From NCBI GenBank assembly GCA_003648985.1, contig QMQQ01000016.1:1-12705 (forward strand): DNA of 12,705 nt, in the 5' to 3' direction. This document shows, piece after piece, positions 1 through 4,790 of the stretch (position 1 is the stretch's first letter; every line of letters starts with the position of its first letter). Source of the stretch: Candidatus Woesearchaeota archaeon. Lineage in GTDB: Archaea; Nanobdellota; Nanobdellia; Woesearchaeales; B54-G15. The notes beneath the pieces were generated by a model. That model did not search any database, had not been told where the DNA came from, and saw only the letters and a program-made list of their open reading frames with translations. Both the position numbers and the translations under genes were made by a program.

Positions 1-22
1 GAATTGATCTGCAAGTTAGTAA

Positions 23-33
23 TTTTTTTAAAG
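23..33 (+). promoter_or_regulatory. TATA-like promoter element of the lipid kinase gene
   Basis: A T-run followed by TAAAG is centred about 27 bp before the ATG at 56. This is the usual archaeal TATA-to-start distance, so the transcript is probably leaderless. Assigned by position and base composition only. Confidence 0.45.
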
Positions 34-55
34 AAAATCTTTTTTAGAATTTGAA

Positions 56-664
56 ATGTTAAAAAACATTGCTGAATGGACTACAGTAAGAGAATATCTT
101 AGGGATTTTTTTCATTTGACTGCTTTGCTTTCTTTGATTGCTTATGAAAAAGTAAGTGAATGGTTCGGTGGAAATCGGTTTGGATTGCTTGTATTGCTCG
201 GTGGGCTTGTGTTTTTTTTGATTGTTGATATATTGAGAGTCGAACTTAAATGGAGGGTAAAACCCTTTATATGGAGATTGTTTATTAAAAAAAGGGAAGC
301 GAGTCAGTTTTCGAGTGCCCTCTATTTTTTTGCAAGCATTATTATTTGTCTTTCTGTGTTTAGAAAAGATGTAGCCTATGCTGCTATTTTTATAACTGCT
401 ATTGGTGATGTTGTTGCACACGAGGTTAATAAAAGATTGCATTATTTCAGATTGGTTAAAAAGAGAAGTACTGAAAGTGTGTTTGCAGGCCTTTCTGCTA
501 ACTTAATAGTTGGAAGGCTCTTTCTGCCGTGGGAGGTTGCTATTGCTATGGCTTGTGTTGCAAGTTTTGTAGAAGCAATATCAAAAAAGGTCGATGATAA
601 TTTTGCTGTTCCACTGATAGCAGGATTTGTTGGAAGTTTAGTTGCTTGGATTCTAGGGCTTTAG
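56..664 (+). CDS. Dolichol kinase / CTP-dependent lipid kinase family membrane protein
   Basis: A 202-aa polytopic membrane protein. It resembles the SEC59/dolichol kinase and CTP-dependent diacylglycerol/phytol kinase family, related to CDP-diglyceride synthetases, whose members phosphorylate isoprenoid or glycerolipid alcohols with CTP in the membrane. Visible family landmarks are D58xxR61 after an early hydrophobic helix, G117-D118 followed by AHEVNKR, a basic KKRSTES segment (135-141) where relatives have K(S/T)xEG, and near the C-terminus E173 followed by D180-D181-N182 and a Pro. Hydrophobic segments lie near 42-60, 88-101, 106-120, 143-157, 160-175 and 184-202. Substrate cannot be read from sequence; a polyprenol or archaeal lipid precursor is plausible. 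The ATG at 56 is supported by a TATA-like element 27 bp upstream. The stop codon overlaps the PCNA stop by 4 nt. Family fairly sure, activity inferred. Confidence 0.68.
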   Translation: MLKNIAEWTTVREYLRDFFHLTALLSLIAYEKVSEWFGGNRFGLLVLLGGLVFFLIVDILRVELKWRVKPFIWRLFIKKREASQFSSALYFFASIIICLSVFRKDVAYAAIFITAIGDVVAHEVNKRLHYFRLVKKRSTESVFAGLSANLIVGRLFLPWEVAIAMACVASFVEAISKKVDDNFAVPLIAGFVGSLVAWILGL

Positions 665-1401
665 TCGTTTTCTATTCTTGGCGCTAATATGAATGAAAGC
701 AGGACCCTGTCAACAGTCTTAAATTCAAGTTTAAGTGGATAATCTTTATTGAAGTGAATGGTTGCTACGTCAGCAAGTTTTGCGCCGCCAATCATTTTCT
801 TTAGGTATTCGATTGAGTATTTCGCTTTTGTTTTTTCTTCTGGTGCTATTATTTCAGCTTGTTTTTCTGTCACTTCTGTTTTTGCTGCTGATAGTTCCCC
901 TTCGGCCGAGATAGTGAATCTGTTTGGTTCTGCAATGAAAGCAACTGAATCAGCAACAATGTCAGCGTCTTCTATTGCATTGACAAGAATGTGGGAGCCG
1001 AGCTTTATCTTTACTGGAAAGCTTAGTTCTGGAACCCTGTGTTCTTTTTCCTCAAGCTCAATGGTTGGCAGGTTGAATGTTCTTGTTGTATCACCTCTTA
1101 GCAGAACTACAAGTCGATTATCTTTGTATTCAAGCGTAAGTGTGTCGCTTGGTTTTGTTCGCCTAAGTACTTGCTTTAAATTTGCTAAGTTTATTGCTAT
1201 TTCTGTTGGTTCTGGTACATTGTATTCTGTAAAGCAGGAAGATAAGAGTTTAAAGACTACCATAGCAACATTTGCAGGATCCATGGCAATAAGCTCTAAG
1301 CCATCCTGGTTGATTTTAAACCTTGCTTCATTAACAAGGTCCGAGATAATAGCTATGCTATCTTTTAGATAACGGGGTTCTGTAAGAGTTAGTCTGACCA
1401 T
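661..1401 (-). CDS. pcn: DNA polymerase sliding clamp PCNA
   Basis: A 246-aa protein of normal archaeal PCNA length. PCNA forms a trimeric ring around DNA and tethers replicative polymerase, FEN1, ligase and other factors. The N-terminal half has the typical ISDLVNEARFKINQDGLEL segment and the AMDPANVAMV loop (39-48). The middle has an LKQVLRRTKPSDTLTL-type segment leading to the interdomain connector, and the C-terminus ends with SFILAPRIEND, matching the conserved LAPRIE tail. Residues around 165-190 are charged and less conserved. Only one PCNA gene is present here. The start is supported by a GGTG site (minus strand of 1409-1412) about 8 nt upstream and a TATA element further up, so unlike many first genes in the window it probably has a short leader. 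It converges on the lipid kinase gene with a 4-nt overlap. Confidence 0.97.
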   Translation of the reverse strand: MVRLTLTEPRYLKDSIAIISDLVNEARFKINQDGLELIAMDPANVAMVVFKLLSSCFTEYNVPEPTEIAINLANLKQVLRRTKPSDTLTLEYKDNRLVVLLRGDTTRTFNLPTIELEEKEHRVPELSFPVKIKLGSHILVNAIEDADIVADSVAFIAEPNRFTISAEGELSAAKTEVTEKQAEIIAPEEKTKAKYSIEYLKKMIGGAKLADVATIHFNKDYPLKLEFKTVDRVLLSFILAPRIEND

Positions 1402-1444
1402 TTAGCAACACCTTTTTTGTTTGAATAGAAATTCTTATGCTTAA

Positions 1445-1453
1445 TATTTATAT
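1445..1453 (-). promoter_or_regulatory. TATA box of the PCNA gene
   Basis: The minus strand reads ATATAAATA here, about 49 bp before the PCNA ATG. Transcription would start near 1423, leaving a leader of roughly 20 nt that contains the GGTG ribosome-binding site at 1409-1412. It lies in the 136-bp divergent region shared with the nucleotidyltransferase gene. Confidence 0.5.
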
Positions 1454-1508
1454 TTTTTGGTAGATTGCTATTCAATTGCAGATGGAACATAAGAAGATTT
1501 GCACAAGA

Positions 1509-1517
1509 TATATAAAT
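1509..1517 (+). promoter_or_regulatory. TATA box of the nucleotidyltransferase operon
   Basis: TATATAAAT is centred 25 bp before the ATG at 1538, the spacing expected for a leaderless archaeal mRNA. No Shine-Dalgarno-like sequence lies between it and the ATG. Confidence 0.6.
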
Positions 1518-1537
1518 TTAGAAGGATTATTTAAAGT

Positions 1538-2116
1538 ATGGTTAACGAGCAGGATGAGAAAACAGTTCTAGATAAGTTTATAGAAGACATTGTGAAGATC
1601 ATTAACAAGCACGCCGACTATGTTATTGTTGGAGGTTTCATAGCGATAGCACATGGTAGAAGTCGAGCTACTGAAGATATAGACATGATTATTGAACCTC
1701 TGTCTGAGCAGAAGTTTGCAGAACTTCATAAAGAACTTCTGAAATCAGGCTTTGAATGCATTCAAGGTGGAAGTGCTTCTTTCCTCTATAGAACTTATCT
1801 TTTGCATGGTGATGGTATTAGGTATGTTAGGAAAGGAGAGTTTATACCTCAATTAGAATTAAAATTTGCCAAAGATAAACTCGATGAATATACTTTGAAA
1901 ACAAAGACAAAACTTCCTTTTACAGGGCTTGATGTTTATTTTGCAAATATCGAAACAACAATAGCGTTTAAAGAAGAGCTTCTTGGCTCACGAAAAGATA
2001 TTGAAGATGCTAAACATCTAAGAATAGTTTATGAAGATAAGCTGAATGATAAAGAAATAGAAAAGATCAAAAAGATGATAAGACTTGTGAAATTGGGAAA
2101 AAATGGAAAGAGATAA
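1538..2116 (+). CDS. Nucleotidyltransferase-fold protein (AbiEii/MNT-like)
   Basis: A 192-aa protein of the DNA polymerase beta-type nucleotidyltransferase fold. It has GG (32-33) at the end of a hydrophobic strand, then after 13 residues an RxTxDID block with D47 and D49, the GG...DxD signature that binds metal and NTP. A possible third acidic residue is E107 in the strand PQLELKF. The C-terminal part has K145 and SRKDIEDAKHL (151-161), resembling the R-KD-D-L helix of AbiEii-type toxins and related stand-alone nucleotidyltransferases. Such proteins transfer NMPs to RNA or protein and often work in toxin-antitoxin or abortive-infection pairs, but housekeeping roles cannot be excluded. The ATG follows a TATA box at leaderless spacing. 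Its 3' end overlaps the next small gene by 14 nt, so the two are probably translationally coupled. Confidence 0.72.
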   Translation: MVNEQDEKTVLDKFIEDIVKIINKHADYVIVGGFIAIAHGRSRATEDIDMIIEPLSEQKFAELHKELLKSGFECIQGGSASFLYRTYLLHGDGIRYVRKGEFIPQLELKFAKDKLDEYTLKTKTKLPFTGLDVYFANIETTIAFKEELLGSRKDIEDAKHLRIVYEDKLNDKEIEKIKKMIRLVKLGKNGKR

Positions 2117-2300
2117 ATCTCATATTATTCATCTTGAACAATGGGCAAAGTTTGTTAAGACACATTCGAGAAAAGAATGGAAAAAGCATATAAAGCCATT
2201 TATCGATGCTCAAGTAAAGAAGGCAAATATTTTTTTAAGAAAGCTTTGCGAAACAAAAGAAGGGAAAAAGAAAATAAAACGTCTGTTAAGAATAAGGTAA
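2103..2300 (+). CDS. Small basic protein coupled to the nucleotidyltransferase
   Basis: A 65-aa, Lys/Arg-rich, probably all-helical protein that I do not recognise. It has a central WAKFVKTHSRKEWKKHIKPF stretch (14-33), then a helix DAQVKKANIFLRKLCE and a basic tail. There is no signal peptide, membrane segment or cysteine pair. The ATG lies 14 nt inside the 3' end of the nucleotidyltransferase gene in another frame, an arrangement typical of co-translated partners. By position it could be the partner (antitoxin-like or RNA-binding) of the nucleotidyltransferase; nothing in its sequence proves this. An RxxxxxH string (R23-H29) is present, but the protein is too short for a whole HEPN domain. 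Confidence 0.6.
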   Translation: MERDKSHIIHLEQWAKFVKTHSRKEWKKHIKPFIDAQVKKANIFLRKLCETKEGKKKIKRLLRIR

Positions 2301-2311
2301 TCTCAGAAAGA

Positions 2312-2320
2312 TTTTTAAAT
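2312..2320 (+). promoter_or_regulatory. TATA box of the RNase P RNA gene
   Basis: TTTTTAAAT is centred about 28 bp upstream of 2344, where the P1 helix of RNase P RNA begins. This spacing independently supports the mapped 5' end of the RNA. Confidence 0.6.
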
Positions 2321-2343
2321 CCGAAATAGGAGTGTTCTTAATG

Positions 2344-2661
2344 GTAGGGAAGGATTTAACTTTCGGTGCTTGCCATTGGCAATGCACTGAGGAAGGTCCG
2401 CCCACCATTAAAAGCCACCTTCGTAAGGAGGGTTCCGAATAGGAACGGCAACCGCCCAGAAACGGAACATCCTTCAGGCAAGGATGATGTGGCGAAGTTT
2501 CCTCGAAAGGGGAAACGAGCTAACCTGCTGAACTGCCTGGAGGGAATGGTGGAACGGCGAGCCCTGGCTGGTGCAAGTCCGATTGGACGCTAAGTAGGAT
2601 GTTAAAAGGGCTGTCTGTTTGCTTAACAGAGCCCGACAGAAGGCGGCCTAACCTTCCCTAC
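2344..2661 (+). ncRNA. rnpB: RNase P RNA (A-type archaeal)
   Basis: About 318 nt, the catalytic RNA that removes 5' leaders from pre-tRNAs. The ends are set by a perfect 10-bp P1 helix, GTAGGGAAGG (2344-2353) with CCTTCCCTAC (2652-2661). Inside are the universally conserved blocks in order. A P3-like hairpin lies at 2367-2388, followed by GAGGAAGGTCC (2389-2399; CR-I, 5' strand of P4). AAACGGAACAT lies around 2460-2470 (CR-II/III). There is a hairpin GTTTCC-TCGAAA-GGGGAAAC near 2498-2517. A GGTGCAAGTCC stretch lies near 2570, and ACAGAAGGCGGCC (2636-2648; CR-V, 3' strand of P4) closes the core. The length and full specificity region argue for the ancestral A type rather than the shortened T type. 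GC content is clearly higher than in surrounding genes. A 75-codon open frame inside it is not a gene. Confidence 0.96.
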
Positions 2662-2688
2662 ATTTTAATTTAATTGATGAGAATAAAA

Positions 2689-2862
2689 ATGGCTGATCAA
2701 AGAATAAGGCTTCCTGCTGGTGGTGGAGGATTATTAAGGTATTTTGACGAATATAAAAGCAAACTTAGTTTTAAACCTGGAAGTATTATTGTATTGACAA
2801 TAATCATTATCGTGTTGATGATTGTTTTGCATACCTATTTTAAAGCGCTATTTGGATTGTAG
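2689..2862 (+). CDS. secG: Preprotein translocase subunit Sec61-beta
   Basis: A 57-aa single-span membrane protein, the archaeal Sec61-beta subunit of the SecYE-beta protein-conducting channel. It shows the family pattern: a short N-terminus with LPAGGGGLLRYFDE (8-21), a KLSFKPGS linker, then one hydrophobic helix (about 32-50) ending in a short tail. The ATG at 2689 gives the typical MADQRIRLP start; an in-frame TTG at 2674 would add five residues and is less likely. A GATGAG stretch about 10 nt before the ATG could serve as a weak ribosome-binding site. It starts 28 nt after RNase P RNA and is followed 8 nt later by NAC, so the RNA and the two nascent-chain genes may share a transcript. Confidence 0.93.
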   Translation: MADQRIRLPAGGGGLLRYFDEYKSKLSFKPGSIIVLTIIIIVLMIVLHTYFKALFGL

Positions 2863-2870
2863 TTCTAAAA

Positions 2871-3200
2871 ATGTTTGGGCTAAATATGAAGGATATGATG
2901 AAGGCAATGCAAAGGCTTGGAATAAAACAAGAAAAGGTTGATGCTGAAGAAGTTGTCATTTCTTGTAAGGAGAAGGATATTGTTATTAGAAATCCTGATG
3001 TTGTAATCGTTGATTTTCAGGGTCAGAAGATGTTTCAAATCAGTGGCGTGGTAGAAGAAAGGGAAAAAACAGGAATCAGAGATGAAGATATAGCTTTGGT
3101 TGCTGAAAAAGCAGGTGTAAGTGAAGAAAAAGCAAGAGAAGCTCTTGAAAAAGTTGGCGGTGATATAGCAAAAGCTCTTCTTGAGCTTGAGAAGGCTTAG
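2871..3200 (+). CDS. nac: Archaeal nascent polypeptide-associated complex protein (NAC)
   Basis: A 109-aa ribosome-associated chaperone, the archaeal homologue of eukaryotic alpha-NAC, which acts as a homodimer at the ribosomal exit tunnel. The N-terminus MFGLNMKDMMKAMQRLGIKQ (1-20) is typical, followed by the beta-rich NAC domain with VVISCKEKDIVIRNPDVV and GQKMFQISG. The last ~37 residues form a UBA domain (about 73-109) with EDIALVAEKAGVSEEKAREAL and GGDIAKALLEL. The length is normal for archaea. It directly follows Sec61-beta, an operon that fits coupling of nascent-chain capture to membrane targeting. Confidence 0.96.
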   Translation: MFGLNMKDMMKAMQRLGIKQEKVDAEEVVISCKEKDIVIRNPDVVIVDFQGQKMFQISGVVEEREKTGIRDEDIALVAEKAGVSEEKAREALEKVGGDIAKALLELEKA

Positions 3201-3209
3201 GGGGAATAA

Positions 3210-3220
3210 TTTTTTAAAAA
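3210..3220 (+). promoter_or_regulatory. TATA-like element of the three-gene unknown operon
   Basis: TTTTTTAAAAA is centred about 26 bp before the ATG at 3241. It supports that ATG over the TTG at 3238 as the start of the operon's first gene. Confidence 0.5.
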
Positions 3221-3240
3221 TTGATTTCATTCTTTAGTTG

Positions 3241-3708
3241 ATGGAAGCATATGAGCTTGTTTTAGAAAAAGCGAACAAGTCGCTAAAGATTGCAGATCAT
3301 ATGCTTTCTGTTACTTATAAACTTGTTAATGACCCTAAATTGCTTTTAAGCATAGTTGAGCATATCTTTGCTGCGGTGCTGAATGGAATGGACGCTGTTC
3401 TGCTTTTTGAGAGATTATATAAGAGAATTCCACCCTATTCAAAAACTTTTGATGGAAGAGTAAATATGTTTAGGGAAAAATGCATTGGACGCGTAGGATT
3501 AGATAATAGCTTTATAGCATTGTTATTTGATTTAAGAAGCATAATAAAAGAGCATAAAGAAAGCCCGATTGAGTTCTGCAGAAAAGATAAGCTTGTGATA
3601 TGTTCCAATACATACAGGATGAAAGTTTTGAGTGTAAACGAAATAAAAAAATATTTGAGCAAGGCAAAATTATTTATAGATGCGATAAATTCTTTTGTGA
3701 AGAAATGA
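3241..3708 (+). CDS. Unknown helical protein A (first of a tandem paralogous pair)
   Basis: A 155-aa protein I do not recognise. It looks mostly alpha-helical, without signal peptide or transmembrane helix. Residues 2-28, 32-62, 89-105 and 132-153 are likely helices; 116-130 (KLVICSNTYRMKVLS) looks like a beta-hairpin. It resembles the next gene product: both have an N-terminal K-A-K/N helix with a D-H pair, a central hydrophobic helix with an Asp (D51 here), an FxxLFxLR/FYLFLRK segment, and a C-terminal LSVNEIKKYLSKAKLFIDAI / VSVDLEELANYYAKVKAFLSAI helix. Residues R99-SIIKE-H105 form an Rx5H string, reminiscent of the catalytic motif of HEPN RNases. That is only a hypothesis, since the string is short and the fold is unproven. 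It starts at the ATG at 3241 after a TATA-like element, and its stop overlaps the next start (ATGA). Confidence 0.7.
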   Translation: MEAYELVLEKANKSLKIADHMLSVTYKLVNDPKLLLSIVEHIFAAVLNGMDAVLLFERLYKRIPPYSKTFDGRVNMFREKCIGRVGLDNSFIALLFDLRSIIKEHKESPIEFCRKDKLVICSNTYRMKVLSVNEIKKYLSKAKLFIDAINSFVKK

Positions 3709-4187
3709 ACGAAACTATAAATGAATACTTAATGAAAGCAAAGCAAGAGATGAAAAGAGTAGATCATATTTATTGGGTTAGTTTGAAATATACAAGAACT
3801 GTTGATGTGATAAGGAATGCGATCGAAAGGATGCTTAATGTTCTTTTTTTTGCTGTTGATTGCTTTCTAGCTTATGCTGTGAAGCAAGGAAAAATTGATA
3901 GCATTCCAGCCACACCTATTCAGAAAGCCGAACTTGCTAAAAGCATTTTGAGTGAGGCAGATAAAAGTGAATTGGTTGAAGGAGTGGATTTTTATCTTTT
4001 TTTAAGAAAATTATTGAAGGCGCCTTTTAGCAGAGAGGATGAATATAGAAAGACTGTTAGGATGATTGTTGATTTGGAAGGAAAATATGTTTCTGTTGAC
4101 CTAGAAGAATTAGCTAACTATTATGCAAAGGTTAAAGCGTTTCTTTCGGCGATTGAAGATGTTGTAAAATGCGAAGAAGTACTGTAG
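3705..4187 (+). CDS. Unknown helical protein B (paralogue of the preceding gene)
   Basis: A 160-aa helical protein that appears to be a diverged duplicate of the preceding gene product. Shared positions include the N-terminal helix with D20-H21, a hydrophobic helix with D52 in the same place as D51 of protein A, FYLFLRKLLK (96-105) aligned to the FIALLFDLRSIIK region, and the C-terminal VSVDLEELANYYAKVKAFLSAIEDVV helix. The His of the Rx5H string in protein A is absent here (R101 KLLKAP), so if that motif matters, B would be the inactive member. The start is the ATG within the ATGA overlap with gene A; a longer open frame beginning at 3600 would lie mostly inside gene A and is rejected. Its 3' end overlaps the membrane protein gene by 19 nt, implying tight co-translation. 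Confidence 0.7.
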   Translation: MNETINEYLMKAKQEMKRVDHIYWVSLKYTRTVDVIRNAIERMLNVLFFAVDCFLAYAVKQGKIDSIPATPIQKAELAKSILSEADKSELVEGVDFYLFLRKLLKAPFSREDEYRKTVRMIVDLEGKYVSVDLEELANYYAKVKAFLSAIEDVVKCEEVL

Positions 4188-4678
4188 AAAAATTGCTAAG
4201 AAAAGGTTGGAGCAGAGAGGAAATTTCAGAAACAACCGAATCATTAAGAAAAGGAAGATTTTCAGATAAAAGCAAGACTTTTGTGTATGGGCAGGCAGTA
4301 CTTTTTTGGATGGGGTTTTTTGTTATTTTGATTGGAAACTTATTGATTGGAATTGTGCTGGTTCCTTTTCTGTTTGTTATGAATCGGCTTATTTTTGACC
4401 TTATTATTTTAATTCTCGGGTTTTGCTTTGGTATGCTTACTTGTGTTGTTTTCAGGGATCTGGAGCATTTGGAGAAAAAACACAGGATGCTTTTGCTTTT
4501 TGTTGTGCCAATGATTGCTTTGGTTAATCTTTTGTTTGTCTATTTGGTCGCAAAGCGATTAAATGAATTGTTTGCTATTGGTGCTTTGAGGGAAAATCCT
4601 TTTATCATGATTTTTCTATATGTTGCTTCTTTTCTTGCACCGTATGTTTACTGGCTTGTTTTTAGAAAAGGGCGGTAG
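4169..4678 (+). CDS. Unknown four-helix membrane protein with charged N-terminal segment
   Basis: A 169-aa protein I do not recognise. Residues 1-35 are soluble and basic, with an amphipathic stretch LLRKGWSREEISETTESLRK similar in style to short SHOCT-like or membrane-edge helices. About four transmembrane segments follow, near 40-70, 74-96, 106-128 and 145-165, ending in a positive FRKGR tail. It begins 19 nt inside gene B, so it is probably made together with proteins A and B, which could be its cytoplasmic partners. Its last codons and TAG stop lie inside the convergent tRNA-His acceptor stem, so the final residues G-R are dictated by tRNA sequence. No known enzyme motif is visible. Confidence 0.72.
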   Translation: MRRSTVEKLLRKGWSREEISETTESLRKGRFSDKSKTFVYGQAVLFWMGFFVILIGNLLIGIVLVPFLFVMNRLIFDLIILILGFCFGMLTCVVFRDLEHLEKKHRMLLLFVVPMIALVNLLFVYLVAKRLNELFAIGALRENPFIMIFLYVASFLAPYVYWLVFRKGR

Positions 4679-4743
4679 GCGGGAATCGAACCCGCTTCTG
4701 AGGCTCCACAGGCCTCCGTGCTAACCATTACACCACTACCGCC
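4671..4743 (-). tRNA. tRNA-His (anticodon GTG)
   Basis: The minus strand folds into a complete 73-nt cloverleaf. The acceptor GCGGTAG pairs with CTACCGC. The D stem is GTGT/GCAC, the anticodon stem GAGGC/GCCTC closes loop CTGTGGA with anticodon GTG, the variable loop has 4 nt, and the T arm is GCGGG-TTCGATT-CCCGC. An extra G (position -1, base 4743) faces discriminator C73 (base 4671), the G-1:C73 identity pair of tRNA-His, here apparently genome-encoded. No intron and no encoded CCA. The last 8 nt are antisense to the final codons and stop of the convergent membrane protein gene. Confidence 0.97.
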
Positions 4744-4760
4744 ATCGCGCTTTAAAAAAA

Positions 4761-4769
4761 CTTATAAAG
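4761..4769. promoter_or_regulatory. Near-palindromic TATA element between tRNA-His and aRF1
   Basis: CTTATAAAG reads CTTTATAAG on the other strand. Its centre (4765) is 26 bp before the aRF1 ATG and 22 bp from the tRNA-His 5' end, and both genes diverge from it. It is the best TATA candidate for the plus strand. For the minus strand the AT run at 4751-4760 is closer to the tRNA than TATA boxes normally are, so this same element probably serves both directions. Confidence 0.5.
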
Positions 4770-4790
4770 AGTTATTTTTTAAGCTTTTCC

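Noticed and set aside
758..1372. A 204-codon open frame antisense to PCNA
   Set aside because: It is Ser-rich, low in plausible domain content and fully inside the unmistakable PCNA gene; it arises from the codon use of the opposite strand.
1483..1572. A 29-codon open frame in the PCNA-nucleotidyltransferase intergenic region
   Set aside because: It runs through the TATA box and into the nucleotidyltransferase gene in another frame, and shows no recognisable features.
2366..2593. A 75-codon open frame with Arg/Pro-rich translation
   Set aside because: It lies entirely within RNase P RNA, whose conserved blocks and P1 helix explain the sequence.
3600..3704. Possible upstream extension of protein B
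   Set aside because: It would overlap protein A's coding region by over 100 nt, and the paralogy with protein A begins at the ATG at 3705.
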